From positions 42,453,738 to 42,517,737 of the forward strand of contig NC_052612.1 of assembly GCF_016545825.1 (NCBI RefSeq): a DNA stretch of 64,000 bases, given 5' to 3'. Position numbers and translations under genes: made by a program. The stretch is from Eucalyptus grandis. Its lineage: Eukaryota > Streptophyta > Magnoliopsida > Myrtales > Myrtaceae. Below, in pieces: positions 1 through 11,000 of this stretch (its first letter is position 1; the number at the start of each line of letters is the position of its first letter). The notes beneath the pieces are model-generated. The model was given only the letters and a program-made list of their open reading frames with translations. It did no database searches and was not told the DNA's origin.

Positions 1-1609
1 TGTGGAAATTTGTGCTCGAGTCTGTGAAGTAAATCACATCTTCGCTCTCATCGATATCCAGATCATTCGTGAACCAGAAGGGTTCGCCTTCAGCTTCATT
101 GGCCACCAGAGTGGCCAAACCACCATCTGGACCCACCACCATAAGCCCGAAGTACGCATCTGCAATGTAGAGATCTCCAGTTTTCTTATCGAAACGTAAG
201 CCTAGAGGCCTTCCACAAATATGCTCCAACTCCGGTGCAAATGGGCGAATGCATTCCTTCCTAGTAGCACCACACCAAGTTGGTGACATTCCAGGCAGAA
301 TATGCAAAAGGAAGCACAATATTACTGGAAATATAATGGATGAGTGCTGACACTTAAATTGGTTTTTGCTTGGTAGGCCCAACAACTTCTCCAATTAGGA
401 GCGTTAGCACTCACATGCTCTGTTCCAATGTCATAAATTTTCACTGAAGTGTATGAAAATGAAACTTTCTAGAAAAATTTAGCAGCAGCAACGGAATATC
501 CAATGTTGGGGCTCTCAAATTCAATGCAAGTTACCATGAAATCCAAAAGGAACAATTACTCAACAAGTCGGATTTCGATGATCGCTAATCTGGTCGGACC
601 ATTTATGCATCATCCTTTCGAGGGCCATGCTAATCTTCTCCATCATTCCAATACTATCAGATCTCTCTGGAGAGACTAATCTTGATGGCAACTTGATCAA
701 AGACTCTAGTTAACTAGAAAAAGGTCATCAATCCAATCTAATGAGCACCTTATAACTGCATCTGTTACTTGGATTGAAAGAGATACACACCAAAGCTGGA
801 AAGCACACATAGGGTTACTTTGATGTGATGGGCTGAAATGACAGAAATCTGTATACTTTCTTGTAGAGTCCACCATAAGTGACACTTGATTTGCAAATCA
901 TGATTAATCTAGTTTTCACATTTGCAGTAAACAAACCACAAAATCGTCAACCGGGCTTTGGACGACATTTATGTGCATGATCAAGAGTCCGGTCTGATTA
1001 AGCTTTCGCAAAGTGGCATAGAATCTCACCTCAAATAAAAACAGAAAAAACAAAGAGAGAGAAACTAACATGGATATTGCTTTAGATTTATCTCACATTT
1101 CTCCCCATTTCTCGCCAAAAGCAGTGAGTGATGCTTAGTATACTAAGATTGCTCTGCGAATTAGCATACTGAACAGCCTGGCTGATCGCATTAGAACAAA
1201 TCGGCCGTGCTCTCTACCATGTCACTCCAAATATATGAAATTTTGTGAATCGATATCGCCAACATATAGCAAGCCAGCAATGGAGCAAGTCGAGCACGAG
1301 CAGAACAGTGGCTTAAACGTCCTACCTCTGGGAGGAAGTGAAAGCGAAGTCGACCCACCCGCGCTCGTCGCCCTCCCACTTCAGGATCCGGCCGTCGGCG
1401 ACGCCGGTGTACGGGCCCCCGCCGCTCGGGTCGAAGGCGAGGCTCTCGGGCCCGAACGCTCCGGCGACCGGCACCACCCTGGAAGCGTGGAGGCGGTCGC
1501 GGGCTCCGGGGACGGGAGGCGGGTGGAGGAGATTGGTCGGTCGGTTCAGGGCTAGCACGACGGCCGCGACCGCTAGCGCCACCGCGGCTCCTCCGAGCTT
1601 CGTAGCCAT
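1..1609 (-). CDS. Strictosidine synthase-like protein, 5' part (two exons visible, runs off the window)
   Basis: The exons read 1609-1326 and 260 down to base 1, joined through a GT-AG intron (1325-261) that splits an Arg codon. The start ATG at 1609 is followed by a hydrophobic stretch (residues about 5-21) that would act as a signal peptide or anchor for the secretory pathway. Exon 1 carries the family phrases GPESLAFDPSGGGPYTGVADGRI (split here as GPESLAFD and GGGPYTGVADGRI) and a WVDFAFTS segment. Exon 2 carries HICGRPLGLRFD, GDLYIADAYFGL and FTNDLDI, the signature of the six-bladed beta-propeller of strictosidine synthase-like proteins. The 3' exons lie outside the window. Most plant members of this family are not true strictosidine synthases and lack the catalytic Glu; that region is not visible here, so no alkaloid activity is claimed. 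In Arabidopsis a member of this family sits next to ARR9, as one also precedes a response regulator here. Confidence 0.9.
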
Positions 1610-2843
1610 GGCCTCCTTTTGCTCAGGCGATCGAGAACGGCGCCGCTGCCGTCGCACGTGAGAGGCTTGTTTAACGAAGTGAAGTAAAAGCTGATGGGTC
1701 TTCCCAGAAGGAAGTAAGGAAGGAGTAGGACTGATGCTGCACGACCGGCAACAGGTTAGATAACGAACGATCACCTACTTCTTCCCATCGTTGACCGGCA
1801 GATTAGGTTAAAAAAAATTCCATGATCTTCAATATTGTTTGCTTTTGTTATGTGTAATGATCTTTTGAAAAATAAATAGGTCGTTATTTAGTGTGCTTAA
1901 TAAGTATCCCAAAAGCACTTGTCAACATGTTTCGATTTGTGAATAATGATTGGTTGAATTCGTTGTATTTTCCTCCATCTTTGCCATTCCTTTGGTGGTT
2001 GGTTTGGAAGATAACATACTTACAAGCTTAATTAAGAGTGTGTTTGTTTTATGAAAAACGTAACATTTTTTCAAAATATTTTTCGGAAAATCATTTTCTA
2101 GTATTTTTTTTGTTTGGTGATACGTGACTAAAAGTATTTTTTGATATTTGGATCGCATTTGAAAAATGATTAAATGGTATTTGACCTAACAGTTGACAAT
2201 AGTGTGCCTCTTACTTCCAAATTAATTTGGTGAGTCCATATTACTTAATAAACGCATTTTTCTGGATCAGTTTAGTAAATCTAGCATTTTAACTTGCAAA
2301 ATGAAAAGGAAATCTAAATTCATATACATAGTTATTTTTATTTTTTGAAAATGGACATGATTTCCAGTTACAAGAGCAAGTCAAAACAATCTCATTAATT
2401 GTTTCAATACATTTGGCTCTCTTCAAATGGATGCGCCTCTCGTGCGGCTTTCCGCAAGTTATCCTGAATTGCCCATGGACACCACAAAGGATGCTTCTAG
2501 TTTTGCCGAGCAACTCAAGTTGATAAGTTTTGCCCTTGTTAAAGCCGCCAAGCAAGTTCATGTTTCTCAGGCACAATGTCCCATGTAGTACATGAGCTAA
2601 ACATTTCATAGTTTAGTACTAATGTCTCTATCTACCATGACACATTAGGATAAATTGTGCCACAAAAAGCTACTTGGATAGCTACTACAAGTTACCAAAG
2701 GTCCAATGTTCCGACAATATTAAGAACAAACATTCAGAGTCCGATGCTTATGCTTAGCTACTTGAATAGCTACTACAAGTAACCAAAGAACAAGTCTAAT
2801 GTTCAGACAGTATCAAGAACAAACATTGAAAGTCATATGCTGG
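1610..2843. other. Intergenic region upstream of the strictosidine synthase-like gene
   Basis: The part nearest the gene should contain its promoter (read on the minus strand), but I see no convincing TATA box at a sensible distance. From about 1800 the DNA becomes AT-rich. A stretch at 2034-2160, rich in TTTTTC and GAAAAATG-type motifs and beginning TTAAGAGTGTGTTTG, looks like the terminus of a small DNA transposon, but I could not find its other end. No gene is supported. Confidence 0.5.
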
Positions 2844-4011
2844 TCAATATCCACTTTCTCTTCTATTTAAGAAATCTTCAAGCCATAACTTTTTCAGTTT
2901 AATACTCTTGACAATGAATGCTTTTGCAACTCTTTCCTTGTCCACTAGATAATCAAAGGCATGTGCAAGGGTAGCTTCATCAAAACCTTCAACCTCCGTC
3001 ACTTCTTTGTAGAGCTCAGCAACATCCAATTGATTTTGACACATCTTTTTCATTGCATTAGCAACCTCTCCAATTTGCTCCGAGAGCATTGCAAACCTAT
3101 CATCCTTGTTAGTGGCATGACTTCGCTTTCTATTAAATCTTGAAGGATCTTCTATTCCTTCCGTAGTATTGTCATTACCATCATCTAGTTCAATTGAGAA
3201 GTCAATCGCCAAAAGAAGGTAAGTTGATGTCTCCAAATTGTTTTGCAAAGCATCCTGTGGCCATATCTTTTCTAGCCACCAAAGCGAGTTCATCATACAT
3301 CTTGATTTTCTTGTTCAAGTACTTCTCATGGATAGGATGTGCCTACGAAAAATCACAAAAACACAAGTATATAAGTAGGTAGATTTGCCATTTATGATTA
3401 CAACAATCCTTACAATCTCCTCGTCATCTATCTCTCTTAATTTTTTTTTTTAAATATGTAAGGAGCATATGACACATAAGCAAACAAAATTATTGTAGCC
3501 TCCAATTCCTACATATCTCAACATGCTGCATGTATAATAAAAATCTTCAATCAATGAATTTCTAGTTGCCTAAACAAACTGTAGCATACCAAGGTACATA
3601 AACTTAACCCACAATTTTTGGATATCAAATGCTAAGAGTATTAAGTTATATAGAAATCTGAAAAGCACATTACCATTATTTCTTCATCATAAACTTCCTT
3701 CCGAACAACTGTGATCATCTTCAAGTTATGGTCCCACTGAAATTCACTCTTAACCTGCAATTTTTGGATGGTAGCCCAATTGTTTTTAATAGTTTTAAGA
3801 TAAATGTCCACATGATCAGGCTCACATTCAATCCTAAATTTCTCATTTATAGCTTGAGCAACTCGAACAAAGGAAGATGGTTTAAAGGTGGCCGAAGGTT
3901 TGTTCCCTCATCAGCTAGTATCTCTAAAAACATACGCTCCATAGGTCCTGACCATTTGAAATGCTTGGACTTCTCTTCTCTAGTCTTGCCCATTGCTACA
4001 TTATCAAACAT
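2844..4011 (-). pseudogene. PIF/Harbinger transposon ORF1-type Myb/SANT-like protein, broken
   Basis: Read on the minus strand from the ATG at 4011 (or 3991-3993), the DNA encodes the N-terminus typical of plant Myb/SANT-like DNA-binding proteins that accompany PIF/Harbinger transposases: EEKSKHFKWSGPMER and FLEILADEG, then after a frame change FVRVAQAINEKF, LKTIKNNW and WDHNLKMITV. A second exon near 3330-3205 gives EKYLNKKIKMYDELALVARK and DMATGCFAKQFGDI, then a stop and another frame change lead into the acidic and helical tail (3200-2844). There are at least two frame breaks, near 3895 and 3205, so no intact protein can be made. In active elements this protein binds the transposon ends and helps bring the transposase to DNA. 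The transposase remnant lies just upstream in the same orientation, which supports one old element. Confidence 0.75.
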
Positions 4012-4197
4012 GTCCCACACAAGAAATTTTGATAAATAAAGAATAACACAATAACAGACATCATTTGACTATTGAGACAAAAAAAACATCAAAGTGATAT
4101 AGAATAGTAAATCAAGTTCACATTTACAAGAACTCCAATCACAAAGTATTCATGTCACATCAAAAAACATCAGACAACTTCTAAGAAGATACAAATA

Positions 4198-4968
4198 CTA
4201 AACATTCATTCTATGCCTACTATAGTCATCCCATATTAAACATGTGATACTATCTCTTTTTGCTGCCCACTCTCTGTGTTCCTCCCTCTCCTCTTTTTGT
4301 GTTTGTCGATGTCTTCTTTCTTGACTTTGAGATTCGATCTCTACATTTAGTTCTTGCATAAATGGATCATAAGGGTCAACTCCCATAATGAAGTTATGTA
4401 AAATACAACATGCTAAGACCACATCAACTTGAGTATCAAAATACCAAAAGGGTTTGTGTCTAATACACAAAAACGCCTTTTTAGGACCCTAAATGCCCTT
4501 TCTATTGCAAACCGTAAAGATGAATGGCGATGATTGAACAACTCTTTCTCGTTCTCAGGTGAGTGGTCACTAAACTCCCTCCTATGATATCGAACTCCAC
4601 AATATGGAGAAATTATTCCCGGTTGGATGCCATATCCGACATCAGCAAGATAGTATTTACCTACCAATTTTATGTAAAGTTTCAACAACATGTTTCAAGA
4701 AAATAGGGTATAAATTTTATAGAAAATATTCCATATTTATACCTTCAGGAATTTTCATTCTTCGAGGCCTTGAAAGTGCATTTATAAGAATACGAGAGTC
4801 ATGGGCCATGCCTTCCCAACTGGCCAACACATAAATGAATTTTAAATCATAAGTAACAGTTGCAAGAACATTTTGTGTTGTTTTCTCTTTTCGACCATGA
4901 AATTTTCCTTGAATTTTTGGGGGAACCGATGCACGGACATGGATATCATCAAGAGCTCCAATAGAATC
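4198..4968 (-). pseudogene. PIF/Harbinger DDE transposase remnant
   Basis: The minus strand encodes a recognisable Harbinger-type nuclease. The segment 4968-4750 gives IGALDDIHVRASVPPKIQG (family form GAIDGTHI, first catalytic Asp) and KTTQNVLATVTYDLKFIYVL followed by WEGMAHDSRIL. The segment at 4665-4440 gives YYLADVGYG (second Asp), GVRYHRREF, PENEKELFNHRHSSLR and IERAFRVLKRRF (catalytic Glu). The part 4460-4198 gives FDTQVDVVLACCILHNFI. The frame changes near 4450, between LDTNPF and PFWYFDTQVD, so the gene is broken although all three catalytic acidic residues survive. The exon at 4968 begins after a TTAG acceptor. The N-terminal DNA-binding portion was not recognised with confidence upstream. 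This is an old, non-functional copy unless the frame break is a sequence error. Confidence 0.8.
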
Positions 4969-5008
4969 CTAATGTACTTAATATGTAAGTAAATGTAACA
5001 ACAGAGTA

Positions 5009-6140
5009 GGGCATTCAATTGGAAATATTCGATGTTCACCAAATAAGTAAAACATTTTTAAACAAGCAAACAAAAATTTCAATAGAAAATCACAAAACAG
5101 AAAAGAACTTACTGCAATTCTTCGGTAATCAAAGTGTGTCTGATCTCCACTTCCATATTTTGAGAGGAGCGCACAATTCTATCACCTCTCAAGATGTCGA
5201 GATCCTCCAAATGCCACTCCATAATAATTGTGAATGCTTGAGCTTGGGAAACCGTGTATATAAGTAGGAATTCTCCTTCACGCAATTTATCCAATAACAA
5301 ATCCGGACCTACTTCCTCTCTACGAAGAACCACTCAAGTGGCATCGGCTTTGCCCTCCTTTACGGTAAAGTGAGCAACTCTTTTACGGTTTGATTGTACT
5401 CTATTTCTGCTTCTCTGGGTGCCCTCTCAACTTGTTGCGGACAAAAGGATAAAGGGCTAGTCGTGGCTTATAAGAGATGAACATAATTTCATCTTTAACC
5501 GATGAAGACCAAACTTAATCTAACTCAGATATCTAATGCGACAATGCAGGGTACAGATCTGTGAGCCATCAATGCATGCGTAGATTAACCAATGAAGATC
5601 AAACTTAAGCTAACTCAAATAGCTAAGGCCATAATGTAGGGTGCAAATTCATGAGCCATCAAATTCGAGGTTTTCAAGATATGTAATCCATGAAAATCGA
5701 GCAAAAGTTGGAGAGCGAGTCTCAACTAGTTCAACACGTGAAGAGAATAAGAAGGAGAGGGACTGAGAAACAAGAACAGAATGAACAGAGCTAGCAAACG
5801 TTGATGTCACTTGAGTGAATCTTCTTAGAGAGGAAGCATGTCTGGATTTGTTATTGAATGAATTAAGGGAAGGAAAATTCCTACTCATATACACGGTTTC
5901 CCAAGCTCAAGCATTCACAATTATTATGGAGCAACATTTGGAGGATCTCGACATCTTGAGAGGCGACAAAATTGTGCGCTCCTCTCAAAACATGGAGGTG
6001 GAGATCAGACACACCTTGTTCACCGGAGAATTACAATAAGTTCTTTTTCGTTTTATGATTTTTCATTGAAATTTCTGTTTGCTTATTTAAATATGTTTTA
6101 CTTATTTGATGAATAACGAATATTTCCTACTGAATGCCAT
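5009..6140. repeat. Large inverted repeat with arms of about 330 bp
   Basis: The left arm (about 5009-5340) read on the minus strand matches the right arm (about 5807-6140) read on the plus strand, at very roughly 85-90 per cent identity by eye. Both arms keep a similar 74-codon open frame containing FLLIYTVSQAQAFTIIME and LEDLDILRGD, at 5109-5333 (-) and 5815-6039 (+). The spacer is about 466 bp and contains a short tandem duplication. The left arm lies just upstream of the Harbinger transposase remnant and shares its strand, so it may be a 5' exon of that element, copied in inverted orientation. I do not recognise the encoded peptide. A read-through transcript would fold into a long hairpin. 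Confidence 0.8.
5504..5662. repeat. Two-copy tandem repeat inside the inverted-repeat spacer
   Basis: Two related units of about 70-75 bp (about 5504-5575 and 5592-5662) share the pattern ATGAAGA-CAAACTTAA, then CTAACTCA-ATA, then GCAGGGTACA or GTAGGGTGCA, then GAGCCATCAA. Divergence is moderate. No coding function is seen. Confidence 0.6.
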
Positions 6141-6189
6141 GTCTACTATTGCGAATAGGGTAGGGAATGAGCCTAACAAGAATCAAGAG

Positions 6190-6400
6190 GGTGGGCCTGT
6201 GGCTAGAAATTAGGAGGTTGATGGGAGAATTGTGGGGGCTGATGTGAGGATGGGTGGTCCTATAGTTGCTGCTAGGGTGGTTGATGTGGGGGCTGTTGAG
6301 GATGCTGATATGGGGCTATTGTAGGGGCTGCTGGGGGAATGTGTGGGTTGTTGGGGTGCTGAGATGGGGGCTGTCGTGGTGACTTGAGGGAGGTGGTGAA
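6190..6400 (+). repeat. G-rich low-complexity tract
   Basis: The plus strand contains repeated GGGGGCTG-, GGGGCT- and GGTGGT-type runs separated by short T-rich linkers. Open frames on the minus strand here (Pro/Thr/Ser-rich) are a by-product of this composition. The spacing of G-runs could allow G-quadruplexes on the plus strand. It directly follows the right arm of the inverted repeat. Confidence 0.5.
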
Positions 6401-6606
6401 TGCGAGGGCAAGTAAGGGAATTTTCATCAGGCACAAGCGGACATGGGTGTAACTAGGCTTTATTATAGAAGTAATTGTCATGGGTCAATCTACGAGCAGC
6501 CTTATTCACTCATATTCTCAATAATCATAATAACATAAACTCTAGATAAAAAACCTTTAAAATGTATTTTACTTATAAGATGGATACAAATGGAGAGATA
6601 AGGCTC

Positions 6607-6629
6607 ATATATATATATATATATATATA
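6607..6629. repeat. (AT)n microsatellite
   Basis: An uninterrupted run of about eleven AT units. Confidence 0.85.
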
Positions 6630-6876
6630 AGTACAAGGCTAACCACAACCGTAGATTTCCAATTGATTTGATGGTAGAGATTACATGTGCTCATCTACCC
6701 AACTATCCGCATTTTATAAATTTACCATATTGTCCGCCTCCATGAGAATTCTAGAATACTCGAGAACTCTAGGATTTGAGTGACAATCGATGATCGCTCA
6801 TTCATGAATCGATCATGGTCTTTCATATAGAAATCCTCTAAATTATGTCACTTTCTTGAACTGTGACATAATAGAT

Positions 6877-7137
6877 AGAATGTTAATAGATAGAATAACC
6901 AAATTGTAACGGGACTGATTAGTAAATTAGAAGTTTGAAATATAGAGAATGAATTTCTCAAATGATTATCAAATTAACAAATCGTTGTTGTTGGGCTAGG
7001 TGAAGGTCTTTAATCTATTGGTGTAGCAATCACCTTAGCTCTACAATAGTATTATAGAATGTTAATATATTGAATAATCAAATAGTAGTGGGATTGATCG
7101 GCAAATTAGAGATTTGAAATATAGAGAATGAATTTAT
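6877..7137. repeat. Pair of 85-bp direct repeats about 177 bp apart
   Basis: The segments 6877-6958 and 7054-7137 are similar along their whole length. Both start ATAGAATGTTAATA, contain GGGA-TGAT--G-AAATTAGA and end TTTGAAATATAGAGAATGAA. About a dozen differences are visible. No gene is seen in this AT-rich stretch (6640-7800). Confidence 0.6.
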
Positions 7138-7803
7138 TATTTAGTCCGTGATTGTTTTTGTGACATCCATAATGCAACGCCTAGTAAGTGTTTGCGTCCT
7201 TGTTCTTCTAATCAAATTAGTTTTTGGAGTTAGGGCTTAAATTCGGAATTATGCGATATTCGAACCGTGGAGTTTGATTTTTGAATTGTTGAGCTATGAA
7301 ACTTCATGGAATGATAATTTAGGGCATTGTGGAGCCGTAAGACTTTATGAAATTTGATTTGAGTTAACGGTTTGCTAGAAATAAATTTGAGTTGACGGTT
7401 TGCCAAAGTTTGTGACGTGTCTGGAAGTTTTGCGGAAATTATTACGTGTTTGCAAATCAAATTATTAAAGTCCTACTTTAAACTAATGAAAAGTCTAACA
7501 TGACCCATTTAATATCCTAAGAAGTCGCCACCCTCTTTTGCCTTAATCCCAAAAGCTGCATGAGAGAAGGATTTGACTGAAAATATTAGCTGCAGCCATA
7601 TTTGAATAGGATAATGATGCGACTCAGTTTATTGTTAAATTACCACTCGAACATATAACTTTGTTAGAATTGGAATATACATCACGAATCAGACATTTTA
7701 GCGCCAAGTCTTCTAGGGCACATACATAGAGTTTGTACGAGAAAACTACGCCATTTAGCATGTGATATGTGGGGGTGATATGTGGGGTGATGTTTGAGGA
7801 GGA

Positions 7804-8049
7804 TCACAGAGCTTCAACAACCATGAGATGAGAGTTCTCCAAATCCATCAAACATACTTCACTAGCTAGACATCGAATACATTCATCATAATAAGTGGCA
7901 CAAAAACTTGATGGCATGGCGAAAAGCAAAACGTCCGGATCTCCTTGATCGAGCGACCGTAATTTTACGCCCCATGAAATGTGAGGTCTTGTGCTCGGTG
8001 TCAACTCAGCGCAACCACTTAGGAACCGGGCCAGGAGGAAATAATTCAT
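7804..8049 (-). CDS. Hypothetical 81-codon ORF
   Basis: An open frame of 81 codons reads from ATG at 8049 to a stop at 7804. A TATAAAAG box on the same strand lies about 55 bp upstream (near 8110-8103), which is the only regulatory support. The N-terminus is mildly hydrophobic and the middle contains four Cys residues. I do not recognise a family. It could be a chance ORF or a fragment of a larger decayed gene. Confidence 0.2.
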   Translation of the reverse strand: MNYFLLARFLSGCAELTPSTRPHISWGVKLRSLDQGDPDVLLFAMPSSFCATYYDECIRCLASEVCLMDLENSHLMVVEAL

Positions 8050-11000
8050 TTCGAATCTTCTGATCCAGCCACAAATATTGCCCGCCCTAGAATGGATCAG
8101 CTTTTATAAATTTAGCCCGGCATTCTAAAATCAACTCAGGATACAACGTTTGTCTCTGTCTAGTGAGATGCACCGGCGGCGTTACCTTTGCTTCCTTGGT
8201 TCTTTACTACGGATGCATTTATGGGCCCATAAGAAGCCACGTCAAGCCCAAAATCTGGACCACCAGCCAAGCCCACTTACTTCCAATTTCTTCCGATCCA
8301 ACTAAACACGAAGCCCGTATCAAAAGCCCAATAAGCCCATGTCTTTTCACGTTCCTGTTTTACCTCCAGTTCATCTCATCTTCATCGTTCAGCCGATATT
8401 TAGGACATTCATTTTTTTCACAAGCGAGCTCGATAAAGCGATAAGCACGTTTCGCGAATCATGCCACTCACACATCCTTTCAATGCCGAGAGCACGAATC
8501 CGTATGCGCCGATAATTGCTCGGTCCATATAAGATCCGAAACTCGAGTTTCATCTGAAAATATTTGTTTCGCCATCTCTCCAATCTCATATCAAGTTAGA
8601 GATCGCAATCTTCAATCTTTATAGGGAATTATAACAATGTAATTGCAAGCCTCCTTTTTTCACCTTTAATAGGGACGACATAAATTTGACCGATTCCATT
8701 CTCTCCCTATAGACTTACTCCGCACATGATAAATTCACGAGCTATTATGTGTTTTTTAATCCCAATATGATAATAGAATTCATTAATCGAGAAGATTGAA
8801 AACTTCGAAGGAACCCTCTCTTCGAAACCCTCTCTCGCGTAGACTGAATTTTATTAGTTAGGCCAAGTTTAGTATTAGTGTCCTTAAACGATTTAATAAG
8901 TATTAGAATCTCTGGAATTGAGGAGAAGACAGCTTCAGATGCACTCCAAAAATCAAGACTCTCTGTCTCACATGCTTATCCATATCTAAATTTGTCAAAA
9001 AAAAAAAAAAAAGAACAAAATTCTTTTTGAATGGAGGTAGACTCTGACCCACAATGCCCGGCGAGAATCGCGACTTGGAAACTCAACAGCCTAAAAAAGA
9101 GGTTCCCTTGCTTCTGAACAACTAAATCTTTCTGGGAATAAGAGATTTACGTTTGCATATTTTATATTTTGGACCACCCTTATTTTGATTAGAAACCACT
9201 CTCATTTGCTAGTCATGTTGATTATACTCTGTCCTTGAATAACTCATTTTTTATGAAAAGATGTAGTTTTTCGTTCTTAAGTCGGTTGGGTTCTTCGTAT
9301 CATATGAAAATTCATTTCCTATTATTTATTATGAGAAAATTACAACGTGATTTTGAGAAAAAGTGTTGAATGTAATCTAGATCTCGAATTTGGGGGCAAA
9401 GGTCTCGAGCCTAGCCTTGGGGACTCGGATTGGGCTCTTTGGGTCCCAAGCCTGGGCATGAGAGCAAGGATCCCTAGGCCAACTGTCGGTGACTAGGTTA
9501 ATTGTTTTGGGGTTCATTCCCAGTCTTCGAAAACTAGGAACGGGCCTCAAGAGATCGGAGCGCAAGAACCGGTGAATCGAGCACAAGACCTCGGTACTTC
9601 GGCTCCACCAATGGGATCTTGAACTCAATCTCGAGGTTCCATATGAGCTCAAACTCAAGGAATTAGGCTCGAGTGCTAGGGTCCAATGGTATTTTTGGAA
9701 AATTACATTTGATATTTTTAAAGGGAAAGTCCTTTTATAGAGTTTGAGTATAGGCTTTCGTCAACTATACAAAAAATAAATTTTGTTGACTATTCCTAAG
9801 TGATCCAAGCATCGGAAGATGAGGAAAGTATCTTTAACTATAAATTTTCCATCCTCAGGTTCACTATAGTAAAAAGCAAAAGATAGTAGGATTGGTGTGT
9901 GTTGTCTTGTCGAACAAATTTCTTAAACCAAACTTGAATATAACAGTGAGAGGGGACAAAATAAACCTAGTTGGCTACAAATACTAAAAGAAAAACACAC
10001 ATTATGTTCTTCACGTGATTGACATTCTAAACCTAGCTTAGTTACTGTAATTTAATTTTGCCATGCCTAACAGCTGCTTTCCAAATTTAGATTTTCACCT
10101 AACCTTTTCTTACCTCGCATCACGAGAAGTTATTGCTTCATCTAATCCGAGAAACGAAGCCAATCACACACCACAAACAGACAAATACCCTTTTTGGATT
10201 CCAAGAAAACAGTAACACCTGTTCCATTCATGCATTACAATTACCGCTGTTCATCACATCACGGAGCCTCGAGTTTCTATATTATACTCTTTTCTTTTTC
10301 TTTTTCTTTTTCTTTTTCTTTTTCATATGTAGGGGCACAAGTGCACAAGTCCAGTAATTCGATCGCCTATGAAATGCCCTGCAAATCTCATCAGCCGATT
10401 ACGTCTAGGCATTTGGTCCGTACCGGTGGCCCTAACTATAATCGGTATATAATTAGTGGAATTGATCGTACGATCTTCAATTCCCAAGCTGAAAATTCTC
10501 CCCGACGCCCTAATAGCGCCGACACAGATGGATTATGTTAACGAGTGCCCTTTGGATATTTGTCAAGCAAACAATTAAGGAAATTCTCCAGTTTTTCAAT
10601 GAACTAGTTGTCGCCACTTTATGCACCGTGAGCGAAAAATCGAATTATTGCAAATAAAGTGTAATTTAACAAGTGTCTGTGCAAGGAATAATTATTGGTT
10701 CAATAGGCAAATAATTATTGCCACTCCACTAAAGCAAACTCGTCAATCAATCGATACTACAGATTAATTAGTTATGCGATGATCACCTTTCTCGAATCCC
10801 ACGAAGTGCACTTTCCTTGCCGGGAATAGCAAGGATGGCTGGCCCACAAAAAATGGCACGGAAATGGGTCCAGAAAGTTTCCAACAATGGCAACTTGGAT
10901 TAGGGCTCTTGCATTATTATTATTATTATCATCGTCCCTACTTTTAGGTTGGACAAAGCCACTTTATTTGGTGTCCAATGTGCAAGATTATCCTTCCACC

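Noticed and set aside
2034..2160. Left end of the autonomous Harbinger element
   Set aside because: TTAAGAGTGTGTTTG looks like a suitable TIR with a TAA/TTA flank, but I could not find a matching right end beyond the transposase, so the element borders are left open.
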